64,000 nt of DNA from Mercurialis annua (GCF_937616625.2 NC_065575.1:27465001-27529000); one strand, 5' to 3'; counted from the stretch's first letter, positions 12,070-23,689 are shown. Notes: generated from the sequence alone by a model not told the origin. Numbers and translations: made by a program.

Positions 12070-12082
12070 TGGCATCAGAGCC
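12070..12082 (+). other. Primer binding site of copia 1 (initiator tRNA-Met)
   Basis: TGGCATCAGAGCC begins 2 nt after the 5' LTR. It matches the complement of the 3' end of plant initiator tRNA-Met except for C in place of T at the fourth base. The sister element has the unmutated form at 45712. Confidence 0.9.
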
Positions 12083-13442
12083 ACCGTATTATCGAGTATT
12101 AACGCTTTGCGATTGAATACATGTATAAATAATCATGGACTTAGGAATTATTATTGGGCATGTAATTTATAATTCCGAGGACTTAATGTTTTTTCCAAAA
12201 ACGAACAAACGCTATTGTGATATTAATTACATTTGATTAAATTCTGTCTAGGAGATTGGTACTTAAGTGGTCCGATCATTTAACACAATACGTGATTCGC
12301 TTATGCATTATGTTGTTATCAACGGAATATGCGGAAAAAGCGAAACCTGGAAAAAAAAAAACCGGAATTTTGTTTTTTTCATAAAACCAAAAATGCTGAA
12401 AAACGGGTTTTACACCCAGGAAAAAGTTTGACTCGAAAAAAATATATTTTTTTTTCCGTAAAAAACCGAAATGCTGAAAAAAGGGTTTAACACTCGGGAA
12501 AAAGTTTCCGACTCGAAAAAAAAAACGTTTAAAAAATTAATTTTTTTTTCGAGGATCAGCAATCGGTTGAGGCTTTCGGAGGTTCTAGGATGAATCCTCG
12601 ATACCTAAAGAAAGTAGATACTACATAGTAAATGATTAGAGAATCATTTCCGAGATATGTAATAGTTTGCTCATTCTTTTGTGGCTAAAGAAAGTCCATG
12701 ATCATACATGTGTGATTGCATGATTCATTTTAGCTTTAATATGTATGACTTGTATGCTAAAATGTTTTGTGTGCTTAGTGAGACCGGAATAATTTAAAAC
12801 CCTAAGAAATCTTCCTAAAAAGTTGAAAGATTAAGTTTATATTGATTAATCATTAAATTAATTTATCAATGGCTTTCCATTGGAGCAATAAACTAACACA
12901 CTTTGAGTTATCATCTTGTTGGCTATGGATACATAGGGGTGAGATGATATCGTCAACAGGCTGTTGTTGAGTTTATTGTTAAGCATGAGATGTTACGGGT
13001 GTATCGATATAGTACACGGTAATAACGGCAATTAGGCGTACCTGAGTCGTGTATTATTCAAATTGATACATCTTAGTTGATTCAATGGGTTAAACTTAAC
13101 TAATGCGGAAACCCAATAAGGACAATGGGTATCTGAGGGTGAAAGCATTAGGAGCCGAAAATGATTGAACCTCATATGAGATATGATGAACAAGCGTTGT
13201 TCACTTGTAGTACATTCTGATCCCAATAATGGCAATTAGGCGTACCTGAGGGAAAGATCAATGACTATAAGAACTCAATCACCCGCTTGAAATCTTTTCC
13301 AAAACGTGTCCTATTTTGGAAGTGTAGGATTTGAAAAAAATAGTGGGAGACCATTTTGATAAAGACCAAATCAATATGGTTAAATATACAAGACAATAAT
13401 ACTAATTAGAGATCTTTGCTATCCATAGGTTGATACGATAAG
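12083..13442 (+). other. Untranslated leader of copia 1
   Basis: About 1.36 kb between the primer binding site and gag with no convincing coding sequence. It holds an A/T-homopolymer-rich tandem pair, period about 78 bp, around 12380-12535 (AAATGCTGAAAAA at about 12391 and 12469). A 20-bp exact repeat lies at 13027-13046 and 13231-13250. The same leader is found in the second copia element (45725-47147), including the homopolymer-rich pair. Confidence 0.8.
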
Positions 13443-13460
13443 ATGAAATCGAATCCGTTA
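13443..13460 (+). pseudogene. gag: Start of copia 1 gag, cut off by the gypsy insertion
   Basis: An ATG at 13443 opens six codons (MKSNPL) before the gypsy element begins. After the element, the reading frame resumes at 22917 with SSILDNNRLVGPNF, the usual N-terminal context of plant copia Gag. The duplicated CGTTA accounts for the extra bases at 22912-22916. The insertion therefore separated the first six codons from the rest of Gag. The equivalent ATG in the second element has become ATT at 47148. Confidence 0.8.
13456..13460. repeat. Target-site duplication of the gypsy element, left copy
   Basis: CGTTA precedes the TGTAACACCC terminus and is repeated exactly at 22912-22916 after the GTGTGACA terminus. 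Confidence 0.93.
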
Positions 13461-15726
13461 TGTAACACCCACATTTGAATATCATATAGTTATGCTCATG
13501 CATTTCATTCATTTTTTTTTATGATTAAGAGTAAGTGACATTCATTAGCATTTACGGAAACATTACACGTATGGAAGTTTGATTAATGCTATAACTATTC
13601 AATTTAATTAAGAGTTAGTATAACAACAAACATACATATTCAAACTAAATTGGAATGAAAGTATGTTGGTTAATTAGGGTTATTTGGTTATTATGAAAAC
13701 AAATAAACTAGAAGGTTTAAGTTATACTTAAAGGATATTTCAAGGACTATATGAGATATTTTTAATGGTAAATGATTCCATAAAAGCATTCCTATTTTAG
13801 TTAGATGGAATCTTAGCTAAAGGTTAAATATCACCTCTTAACTATCTTATCTTCATTTTACCAAAACAAAAAGAGAGAAACAAGAGTAAGAAGGTGATGA
13901 AAACCTAAACCTAACTTCAGAAACCAGATCAATTACACCTTAATTTAAATTTGGATAAGGAAAAGAAGATATTTGGTAAGTAATTTAAGTGTTTTGGTTG
14001 ATTAGGTTAGGATTCATCGTCTTTTTGGCAAGCAATATGCTTATATCTGAAATTTGGTCTGTGTTGTTTATATCATAAGTAAAGTTATACAGCTCCAATT
14101 TGAATTCGTTATGGTAGCCTAATACGCCACACTAGTTTGTTGCTCTGTCTGCCTATACAGCCTCATAGGGTGTCACCAAAATATGCATATCTCATTGTTT
14201 CGAGATCTAATTGAGTTGATTATTTTTCGTATAATTTCTAGACTCATACACCTATAACTTCACCGAAGGGTTTTGTCAAATTGTGTTTATTTTAATCTGG
14301 GGATCAATTTCAAGACAGGGTATATGTTCTGCCTACTTTGTAGAACTATGTCTGCAACATTAGCTACCTGTGAAATTGATAAAATGAGTTATTTATATTG
14401 AAATGATGCCATTATTATTTCTATGGATTCATTAGGATGTTAACTAAAACTTTTTAGTTTTGACAAAAGACTAATTCTGTCATTAGGATGGTAAATAAGG
14501 AAGAAACATTTAGGTGTGCACTCTATTTTGACAGTTTAACCTAGTTGTGTTGTATTTTGCATAATCTGATTTATACTAATCCAATTGATGTGCTTCCAAT
14601 TGGAAATGAAATTAGACTCCAATGTACAGGACTCATATCAATACTTTATATAAATTATGTTTGAGTTAGGAGTAGTACCTATTTGAAGTCATTGCACATA
14701 ATCTGCCTAGGAAAAGGGGTTATGGTTACTAGTTTATTTCTTTATGTAAATTATAAAAATAGTTGTACTTTGTGAATGAATTGAGATCGTATATGTGAAT
14801 AGGTACTTATAGACCAGAAGGTAATACGGCGGACAAGCCTGGAACTTCACGGGTTTGAGACTCGGTGAATTGAGTAAGTGAATAGATAGTGTTATACTTG
14901 GTATATACGTTTGTTTGCAATTGCAAGTGTGTGTTGATTTGAGACATAAATGTGCTTGTGAATTATGGTTGAATTGTTTGTGCGAGTCATGTTTTGGTTT
15001 TGAGAATCATGTCATGCTTATGTTTGGATATTCAATGAGAATTGAGATAGTCGTTGGTTGCCTAAAATGGCGATTCGGGCCAACGACGTGAGATTGAGTG
15101 TTATTGGTTGCCTAAAGGGCGATTTGGGCCAATAACATATGTTGGTTGCCTATATGGCGATTTGGGCCAACATGATAATTATGCGCATGATTGAATATCC
15201 TTCTGTAAGCTTGATGTTGATTGGAAATGTGAGAATATGTTTTGTTTGAATTGAACATTGGATTACTATGTTTGTTATGGTTATTGCTGATATTGAATGG
15301 ATAATCGCTTGAGCTATATTTTAGCTACTTGGAATGCTTATGAATGTGTATATCTAGTATGCATATATCTATTTGCTTATTGAGTTGCAGGCTCACCCCT
15401 CTGCGTTATTTTTTTTTTCAGGATACAAAGAGTTGCATTAAGTCGACATTTGCATCTGATAGAGGTTTCAGGTGGGCCAATGGAGAGTTCATTACACGTG
15501 CATATATTTTGAAGTGTTTATGTAAATAAGTTAGATAAATTAAATGTTTGTACTAAGAGTTTTTGTTTAATGTTATGTATAAGTGATTGATGTGAGATAG
15601 TTTGAATGTTACGGTTATGCGATAAGTTAAAACTTTTGTGTCGTAACATGAAATGTATGAAATGGATTATGTTGTGTTTGTTATAACATTATGAGTAAAT
15701 AATATTTTAATTAAGAGGGTGTGACA
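13461..15726 (+). repeat. 5' LTR of the gypsy element
   Basis: A 2,266-bp LTR, 94 bp shorter than the 3' copy. The shortfall is explained by two deletions: about 28 bp just after ACATTACACGTATG (near 13574) and about 66 bp after CAGCTCCAA (near 14100). Internal landmarks are a consensus splice donor GTAAGT at 13976-13981, three tandem hairpins at 15050-15173, and a polypyrimidine tract ending in CAG at 15421. No coding potential is seen. Confidence 0.95.
15050..15173 (+). other. Three tandem hairpins in gypsy 5' LTR
   Basis: Hairpin 1 (15050-15087) has stem GTCGTTGG/CCAACGAC. Hairpin 2 (15100-15136) has stem GTTATTGG/CCAATAAC. Hairpin 3 (15139-15173) has stem ATGTTGG/CCAACAT. The interiors are nearly the same: TTGCC, then a short A/T stretch, then GGCGATT(T/C)GGG, with a possible inner GCC/GGC pairing. 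Stem bases differ between hairpins but stay complementary. The 3' LTR copy is at 22236-22359. Confidence 0.85.
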
Positions 15727-15731
15727 TTAAG

Positions 15732-15743
15732 TGGTATCAGAGC
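15732..15743 (+). other. Primer binding site of the gypsy element (tRNA-Met)
   Basis: TGGTATCAGAGC starts 6 nt after the LTR end and is the exact complement of the initiator tRNA-Met 3' end. The following GGGG is outside the match. Confidence 0.93.
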
Positions 15744-15849
15744 GGGGATTAGATTCCTTAGGGCGTAGAGTTGTGATGCATATTGGCATAGCATGCATAA
15801 CATGCATAACATGATATACATCTAATTGATGTAGTACATCTTCAATAGG

Positions 15850-16937
15850 ATGGATGAGCATGGAGATGATCCCATTGGCCCAGAAATGTCTGTAGAGTCT
15901 GTGCATGGTCCTGGAAATGCATCTTTTAATGAACAGGAACATTCTGAGGATAATGCTCCACCGCAAGATGAAAATCTTTTTCTGCGACAGTTTATCGAAA
16001 TGTTGCAAAGAATAGCAGCACCTCCGCACCATCGAGCACAGGAACCAGAAATTGACAAAAACTATGAGAGAGTTAGGAAACAAGGGGCAAAGACATTTGG
16101 AGGTACTACAGATCCTGCAGAAGCTGAAAAATGGTTGAGAGAGTTTTAGACAGAATTGAATGCGTTCCTCAGCAGAAGCTGAAATATGCAGTGTCACTGT
16201 TTGAGAAGGATGCTTTGGATTGGTGGGAAACAGTTCCAGAAAGCGAAAATAGGCCATTGACTTTAACCTGGGATGATTTCCTCAGAGAATTTGGTGAGAA
16301 ATACATGCCACCAGTATATCGTGATAAAAAGAAAATTGAATTCATGGAACTAAAGCTGAATGAGTTATCAGTGGCTGAATATGAACTTCAATTTGTCAGA
16401 TTATCAAAGTATGCACCTGAAGAAATAACTACTGAGGAAAGGAAAAGAAGTAAAATTGAAAGGGGTTTGAACCTTTATATTCGAGAGAAAATTGCTGTTA
16501 AGACTCCTACTTATAGTGCATTGATTGAAGCCGCTTTGAGGGCTGAAGAAATACTAGTTGAAAAGAGCGAGATAGAGTCTAAAAAGAAGAAAATGACTGG
16601 GAATTTTAATGTTCCTTCAAGACATGGTAGTTCCTTTTCTTTTAGAGGATCAAGTTCAAGTACTAGTGGCTATATAGGAAAGGGAAGAGGTCACTCGAGT
16701 AGGCCAGCTTCAATGCCATCTGGCAGAGGTGGATATACATCTACTGGGTTTGATAATAGACAACGACCAACAAGGTCAGTTAGTGTAGGATCCACTCCAA
16801 TGTGTGCAAATTGTGGCAGAGTACATTAAGGGGAGTGTTGGGGAAGAAACCCTATTGTGTGTTATAATTGTCGTCAACCTGGCCATATTGTTAGAGATTG
16901 TCCACTCAGGAGAGGTTTGCTTGAAGAATCTTAAGCT
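15850..16937 (+). pseudogene. gag: Gypsy Gag, with frameshift and stops
   Basis: Gag forms the capsid-like particle and packages element RNA. An ATG at 15850 opens an acidic N-terminal region that runs into the conserved capsid start (GGTTDPAEAEKWLREF) and then stops at 16149. The capsid continues in another frame from about 16135 (KYAVSLFEKDALDWWE), so one frameshift lies near 16135-16150. A serine/glycine/arginine-rich linker follows, then a stop at about 16827. The CCHC zinc knuckle, with cysteines at 16860 and 16869, His in PGHIVRDC and the last Cys at 16899-16901, lies beyond it. Another stop is near 16932. The motifs are clear, but the gene cannot give intact Gag. Confidence 0.9.
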
Positions 16938-18959
16938 ATGGGTCAGAGTAGTGTGGGTGAAAATATACACCAAGTGGGTGTAGGCCGGGGAAGAGGAAGA
17001 GGTAATAGAGGAGGAGGAACATCTTCAGCTATACAGTCTGGATATACAGGCCAACCTTATACCAAAGCCAGAGTATTTGCATTGACGAGGCAAGATGCAC
17101 CTACTGCACCTGATGTGATTACTGGTACATTTTCTATCTGTAATTGTGATGCACATGTGTTAATTGATGCTGGATCTACATGTTCATTCATATCACATGA
17201 GTTTGCATGACGTGTGCATGGCATATTAGAACCATTGGGACATGATATATTTGTTTCTATGCCTGCTGGGGGTGTTATTATTGTAAATACTATGATAAAA
17301 TCTTGTCCTATGATTGTGAATGGTATGACTTTACAAGCTGATTTGGTGGTTATTAATTTGAGAGAGTTTGATGTTATATTGGGTATGGATAGGCTGTCAA
17401 AACATCATGCCATTGTTGATTGTCAAACTAAAGAAGTAGTTATGGAAATTCAAGGGCAAATGAAAACGATGATTGTTGGGAAAAGGAAAACAGTGCCTAA
17501 TTTTTTAATCTCTGTTATTACTGCGTTTCATTTGATTAAAGATGGATGTCAAGCATATTTGGCTAGTGTAATAGATATGACTAAAGTTAGTCCGGGGGTT
17601 TCAGAAATTCGAGTAGTGAGAGACTTTCCATATGTGTTTCTTGATGAATTGCCTGGTTTGCCACCATATAGGGAGGTTGATTTTGAAATTGATACTATAC
17701 CTAGGTCAGCTCCTATTTCTATAGCACCATATAGAATGGCTCCACTAGAATTGAAAGAACTGAAGAAACAGTTAGAAGAACTGCTTGATAAGGGATTCAT
17801 CAGGCCAAGTATTTCTCCCTGGGGCGCACCTGTGTTATTTGAGAAGAAGAAAGATGGTAGTATGCGATTATGCATTGATTATAGGCAATTGAATAGAATT
17901 ACTGTGAAGAATAAATATCCATTGCCAAGAATCGATGATTTACTTGATCAACTGAGAGGTGCCATGGTATTTTCTAAAATTGATTTGCGGTCAGGATATT
18001 GGCAACTTCGAGTTGATGAGAAGTCCATTCCTAAAACTGCATTTAGAACTAGGTATGGCCATTATGAGTTTATTGTGATGCCATTTGGATTGACGAATGC
18101 TCCAGCTGCTTTTATGTCATTAATGAACAAAATATTTCAGCAGTATTTGGATAAGTTTGTGATTGTGTTTATTGATGATATTCTGATCTATTATCGAAGC
18201 CATGAAGAACATGAACAACATTTGAGAATTGTCTTACAAGTTTTAAAAGACAAACAACTTTATGCCAAATTTAGTAAATGTGAATTCTGGTTGGTAGAAA
18301 TAGCCTTTTTGGGACATATTATTTCTAAACATGGTGTACAGCCAGATCCATCAAAGATTAAAGCTATTCTTGAATGGGAGTCACCAAAGAATGTTACAGA
18401 AGTTCGTAGTTTTCTGGGTTTAGCAGGGTATTACAGAAGATTTGTTAAAGACTTTTCTGTTATTGCAAAACCGTTGACAAATTTGCTAAAAAAGAATGCA
18501 ACTTTCAAGTGGATGGACACATGTGAGAAAAACTTTGTGGAATTAAAGAAAAGGCTTACTTCAGCACCAATACTTTCCTTACCATCTAAAAATGGAGGTT
18601 ATGTGGTTTACACTGATGCATCAAAGCAAGGCTTCTGATGTGTATTAATGCAACATGGAAAGGTTATTGCATATGCTTCTAGACAACTACGACCTCATGA
18701 AGTGAATTATCCTACACATGATCTAGAACTTGGTGCTATTGTGCATGCGTTGAAGACATGGAGACATTACTTATATGGTGAGACATTTCAAGTTTTCACA
18801 GATCATAAAAGCTTGAAATATATTCCTACACAGAAAGAGTTGAATTTAAGGCAAAGAAGATGGATTGAGTTACTGAAAGATTATGATTGTACTATTGATT
18901 ACCATCCTGGAAAAGCCAATGTTGTTGCAGATGCTTTGAGTCGAAAGGTTGTGGATCGT
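16938..18959 (+). pseudogene. pol: Gypsy protease, reverse transcriptase and RNase H
   Basis: This part of pol continues in the same frame as the second half of gag. The aspartic protease motif reads LIDAGSTCSFIS near 17163; the active Asp is at 17166 and the usual following Ser is Ala. A stop at about 17208 interrupts the protease. Reverse transcriptase spans roughly 17640-18480 with CIDYRQLN, the catalytic FIDDIL (Asp-Asp at 18174-18179) and [11 protein letters not shown]. RNase H starts with [10 protein letters not shown] near 18600, is cut by a TGA at 18636-18638, and continues with [17 protein letters not shown] and VVADALSR. Apart from these stops the frame stays open over about 2 kb, which argues for recent inactivation. 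Confidence 0.93.
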
Positions 18960-20627
18960 ATGGCAGGTATGCCTTCTTATGATGTTGACTACTTAATTGC
19001 ACTTAGAGGTATGAATACTTGGTTGGACACACATGATGATATCTTATTAGCCACCTTACAAGTGAAGCCTTCTATAGAAGATAAAATTAAAGAAAGTCAA
19101 TTTGAAGATTCTTATTTACAAAAGATGAGAAGAAAGGTTGAACAAGGAAAACATGATCAATTTATTCTGAGAGATGGTGGTCTTTTGTTAAATGGCAGTC
19201 GTGTTTGTGTTCCAAATGTGGAAAACTTGAGGGAGGATATATTAGAAGAAGCTCATAATGCATCCTATAGTATGCACCCTGGAAGTACTAAAATGTACAG
19301 AAATATGAAGCCTTTTTATTGGTGGCCAACAATGAAGAAAGATGTGTCAGAATTTGTGGCTAAATGCTTAACATGTCAACAAGTGAAAGCAGAACATCAG
19401 GCACCTGCAGGTAAACTTCATTCTTTAGCTATACCAGAGTGGAAATGGGAGAAAATAACTATGGATTTTGTTTTTGGGTTGCCACGTACATTCAGAAAGC
19501 ATGATTCTATTTGGGTTATTATTGATAGACTCACTAAATCTGCTCATTTCTTACCTGTTCAACAAACTGATTCCCTTGATAAATTGGCTACATTGTATGT
19601 TTCTGAGATTGTTAAATTGCATGGTGTGCCTATTTCAATTGTGTCTGATAGAGATCCACGGTTTACTTCACACTTTTGGGGTAGTTTACAAAATGCTATG
19701 GGTACTAAGTTGCATTTCAATACAGCATTTCATCCGCAGACATATGGGCAATCAGAAAGAACTATTCAAACTTTGGAGGACATGATGAGAGCTTGTGCAC
19801 TAGAGTTCAAAGGGAACTGGGATGATCATTTACCTTTGATGTAATTTGCTTACAATAATAGTTTTCATTCTAGTATAGGTATGGCTCCATATGAAGCACT
19901 GTACGGAAGAAAGTGTCGAAGTCCAGTGTGTTAGGATATTGAAGGAATGCGACAACTTGAAGGTCCTGAAATAGTTCAAGAAACTATGGATAAGATACAA
20001 ACAGTCAAACAGTGTTTGAAAGCATCACAAGATCGGCAAAAGAGTTACACTAATAGACATCGTAGGGAAATGGAATATGGAGTGGGTGAGAAAGTATTCC
20101 TGAAAGTATCTCCATGGAAAGGAATTTTGAGATTTGGCAAGCAGGGAAAGCTTAGTCCAAAATATATTGGACCATATGAAATCATTGAGAGAATTGGACC
20201 ATTGGCTTATCGACTAGCATTACCGGGAGAGTTATCACAAATTCATGACGTGTTTCATGTTTCCATGTTACGAAGATATAGATCTGATCCTAGTCATGTG
20301 ATACAAGAACCAGAGGTAGAACTCACAAAGAAATTGGTATACACAGAGGAACCTATAGAAATACTAGGAACAGAGGTAAAGAAATTAAGAAATAAAGAGA
20401 TACCGATGGTTAAAGTAAGATGGAGTCGTCATTCTCCAAAGGAAGCTACATGGGAGGTGGAAGAACACATGAGAATGAAATATCCTTATCTTTTTCATGA
20501 TAGTGGTAAGTTCTTCAATTTCGAGACGAAATTTTCTAAGGTGGGGAGAGTTGTAACACCCACATTTGAATATCATATAGTTATGCTCATGCATTTCATT
20601 CATTTTTTTATGATTAAGAGTAAGTGA
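18960..20627 (+). pseudogene. pol: Gypsy integrase and C-terminal chromodomain
   Basis: Integrase inserts the cDNA, and chromodomains in this clade are thought to steer insertion towards modified chromatin. A zinc-binding N-terminus with [10 protein letters not shown] and CLTCQQVK lies around 19250-19390. The catalytic core has MDFVFGLP (first Asp), IVSDRDPRF (second Asp) and [14 protein letters not shown] (Glu). Stops interrupt it at about 19842 (before FAYNNSFHSSIG) and 19932 (TAG where Trp is usual). The GPY-type region (GPYEIIERIGPLAYRL) follows. The chromodomain is at about 20348-20500 with MVKVRWSRH and ATWEVEEHMR. Reading stays in the same frame throughout. The last 30 or so residues of the open frame run into the polypurine tract and LTR. 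Confidence 0.92.
20538..20550 (+). other. Polypurine tract of the gypsy element
   Basis: AAGGTGGGGAGAG lies one base before the 3' LTR. This is the expected primer for plus-strand DNA synthesis. Confidence 0.85.
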
Positions 20628-22911
20628 CATTCATTAGCATTTACGGAAACATTACACGTATGATTGATATTCATTTACATAGGAAATATGGAAGTTTGAT
20701 TAATGCTATAACTATTCAATTTAATTAAGAGTTAGTATAACAACAAACAATATATTCAAACTAAATTGGAATGAAAGTATGTCGGTTAATTAAGGTTATT
20801 TGGTTATTATGAAAACAAATAAACTAGAAGGTTTAAGTTATACTTAAAGGATATTTCAAGGACTATATGAGATATTTTTAATGGTAAATGATTCCATAAA
20901 AGCATTCCTATTTTAGTTAGATGGAATCTTAGCTAAAGGTTAAATATCACCTCTTAACTATCTTATCTTCATTTTACCAAAACAGAAAGAGAGAAACAAG
21001 AGTAAGAAGGTGATGAAAACCTAAACCTAACTTCAGAAACCAGATCAATTACACCTTAATTTAAGTTTGGATCAGGAAAAGAAGATATTTGGTAAGTAAT
21101 TTAAGTATTTTGGTTGATTAGGTTAGGATTCATCGTCTTTTTGGCAAGCAATCTGCTTATATCTGAAATTTGGTCTGTGTTGTTTATATCATAAGTAAAG
21201 TTATACAGCTCCAACTTGATTGATTCTTGAGTCTATGGAAACTATATCCTGTCGACTACAATTGTTATTCTTTATGTATCATCATTTGAAGTCGTTATGG
21301 TAGCCTAATACGCCACACTAGTTTGTTGCTCTGTCTGCCTATACAGCCTGATAGGGTGTCACCAAATTATGCATATCTCATTGTTTCGAGATCTAATTGA
21401 GTTGGTTATTTTTCTTATATTTTCTAAACTCATATACCTATAACTTCACCGAAGGGTTTTGTCAAATTGTGTTTATTTTGATCTGTGGATCAATTTCAAG
21501 ACAGGGTATATGTTCTGCCTACTTTGTAGAACTATGTCTGCAACATTAGCTACTTGTGAAATTGATAAAATGAGTTATTTATATTGAAATTATGCCATTA
21601 TTATTTCTATGGATTCATTAGGATGTTAACTAAAATTTTGTAGTTTTGACAAAAGACTAATTCTGTCATTAGGATGGTAAATAAGGAAGAAACATTTAGG
21701 TGTGCACTCTGTTTTGACAGTTTAACCTAGTTGTGTTGTATTTTGCATAATCTGATTTATACTAATCCAATTGATGTGCTTCCAATTGGAAATTAAATTA
21801 GACTCCAATGTACAGGACTCATATCAATATTTTATATAAATGATGTTTGAGTTAGAAGTAGTACCTATTTGAAGTCATTGCACATAATCTGCCTAGGAAA
21901 AGGGGTTATGGTTACTAGTTTATTTCTTTATATAAATTATCAAAATAGTTGTACTTTGTGAATGAATTGAGATCGTATATATGAATAGGTACTTATAGAC
22001 AAGAAGGTCATACGACGGACAAGCCTGGAACTTCACGGGTATGAGACTCGGTGAATTGAGTAAGTGAATAGATAGTGTTATACTTGGTATATACGTTTGT
22101 TTGCAATTGCAAGTGTGTGTTGATTTGAGACGTAAATGCGCTTGTGAATTATGGTTGAATTGTTTGCGCGAGTCATGTTTTGGTTTTGAGAATCATGTCA
22201 AGCTTATGTTTGGATATTCAATGAGAATTGAGATAGTCGTTGGTTGCCTAAAATGGCAATTCGGGCCAACGACGTGAGATTGAGTGTTATTGGTTGCCTA
22301 AAGAGCGATTTGGGCCAATAACATATGTTGGTTGCCTATATGGCGATTTGGGCCAACATGAGAATTATGCGCATGATTGAATATCCTTTTGTAAGCTTGA
22401 TGTTGATTGGAAATGTGAGAATATGTTTGGTTTGAATTGAACATTGGATTACTATGTTTGTTATGGTTATTGCTGATGTTGAATGGATAATCGCTTGAGC
22501 TATATTTTAGCCACTTGGAATGCTTATGAATGTGTATATCTAGTATGCATATATCTATTTGCTTATTGAGTTGCAGGCTCACCCCTCTGCGTTATTTTTT
22601 TTTCAAGATACAAAGAGTTGCATTGAGTCGACATTTGCATCTGATAGAGGTTTAAGGTGGGCCAATGGAGAGTTCATTGCACGTGCATATATTTTGAAGT
22701 GTTTATGTAAATAAGTTAGATAAATGAAACGTTTGTACTAAGAGTTTTTGTATATTGTTATGTATAAGTGATTGATGTGAGATAGTTTGAATGTTACGGT
22801 TATGCGATAAGTTAAAACTTTTGTGTCGTAACATGAAATGTATGAAATGGATTATGTTGTGTTTGTTATAACATTATGAGTAAATAATATTTTAATAAAG
22901 AGGGTGTGACA
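20552..22911 (+). repeat. 3' LTR of the gypsy element
   Basis: The 2,360-bp full-length version of the LTR. It retains the two segments deleted from the 5' copy and repeats its landmarks: splice-donor-like GGTAAGT near 21091, the three hairpins at 22236-22359, and the pyrimidine tract before CAAGATAC near 22605, where the 5' LTR has CAGGATAC. One stem-flanking change in hairpin 1 (GGCAATT for GGCGATT) does not affect the outer stem. Confidence 0.95.
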
Positions 22912-22916
22912 CGTTA
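22912..22916. repeat. Target-site duplication of the gypsy element, right copy
   Basis: CGTTA, identical to 13456-13460. Confidence 0.93.
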
Positions 22917-23684
22917 AGTAGCATTCTCGACAATAATCGACTAGTGGGTCCTAACTTTGTTGATTGGTTAAGAAATCTCAAAATAGTTCTTGCAAGTGAA
23001 CACATAGCATATGTTCTTGAGGCAAATGCTCCGGGACCATTGCCGATTGAGGCACCTCCTGAGGAACATGAGGCATTGCGCAAGTGGAAGTTAGATGACG
23101 AACAAGCCAAGTGCTACATGTTGGCATCTATGAATAACGAGTTGCAAAAGCAACACGAGAAATATCTGGGAGCCCGCGAAATATTGTTTCACTTACAAAA
23201 GTTGTATGGTGAATCAAGTCGCTCTACTAGATATGAGATATCTAAGCAATTATTTCGAGCGAAGGTCTCCAAGGGAAAGGATGTTGGATAACATGTGAAC
23301 ATGATAATTCGATGTATCGAACGTCTAGAGAGTCTAGATTTCATCATGGACTTCAATCTCCAAACGGATATGATCCTCCAATCCCTTCCGGATTCGTATG
23401 GCAATTTCATCACAAATTACTATATGAATCGGATAGAATGTACACTTGCCGAGTTATCAAGCATGTTGATAACCGCTCAAAAGAACAATGTCAAGGGAAA
23501 GGAAGTTTCTCTTGTGGTTGCTTCTTCTAGTAAGACTAAGAAGAAAAAAACTAAAGAAGTATGTTTTGAAGGCCCAAAAAGGCCATTGCAAAAAGGAAGC
23601 GCACGTCGGAGAACAAAGGAAAATGTTTCTTTTGCGAGGGCGAGGGACATGGGAAACGAAATTGCCCCAAGTATAAGGAATTAA
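22917..23684 (+). pseudogene. gag: Copia 1 Gag (main part)
   Basis: This continues the frame of the six codons at 13443. The sequence has the copia Gag (UBN2-type) pattern: GPNFVDWLRNLKIVL, then KWKLDDEQAKCYMLASM, LHLQ-like and LYGESSRSTRYEI motifs, and LPDSYGNFITNYYMNR. An in-frame TAA lies at 23289-23291. A frameshift near 23565-23590 follows the lysine-rich stretch. The CCHC zinc knuckle CFFCEGEGHGKRNC is at 23624-23665, in the frame used by the protease that follows. The first frame closes at 23684. Gag would coat the RNA in the particle, but this copy is broken. Confidence 0.9.
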
Positions 23685-23689
23685 AGGGC

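Larger units (their letters stand above)
13461..22911 (+). mobile_element. Ty3/gypsy chromovirus (Tekay/Del-like) inserted in copia 1 gag
   Basis: A complete 9,451-bp element with 2.27- and 2.36-kb LTRs (TGTAACACCC to GGGTGTGACA), a tRNA-Met primer binding site, gag, then protease, reverse transcriptase, RNase H and integrase in that order, a C-terminal chromodomain, and a polypurine tract. Reverse transcriptase before integrase marks Ty3/gypsy, and the chromodomain marks a chromovirus. Overall sequence character and long LTRs resemble the Tekay (Del) clade. It is structurally intact but has one frameshift and about six in-frame stops. Apart from two deletions in the 5' LTR the LTRs are very alike by eye, so it is younger than its host element. 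Confidence 0.95.

Noticed and set aside
13032..13235. 67-residue reverse-strand frame in the copia leader
   Set aside because: It is not preserved in the homologous leader of copia 2 and has no recognisable domain.
15727..16257. 176-residue reverse-strand open frame
   Set aside because: It is antisense to gypsy gag, with no recognisable motif; a shadow of the real coding strand.
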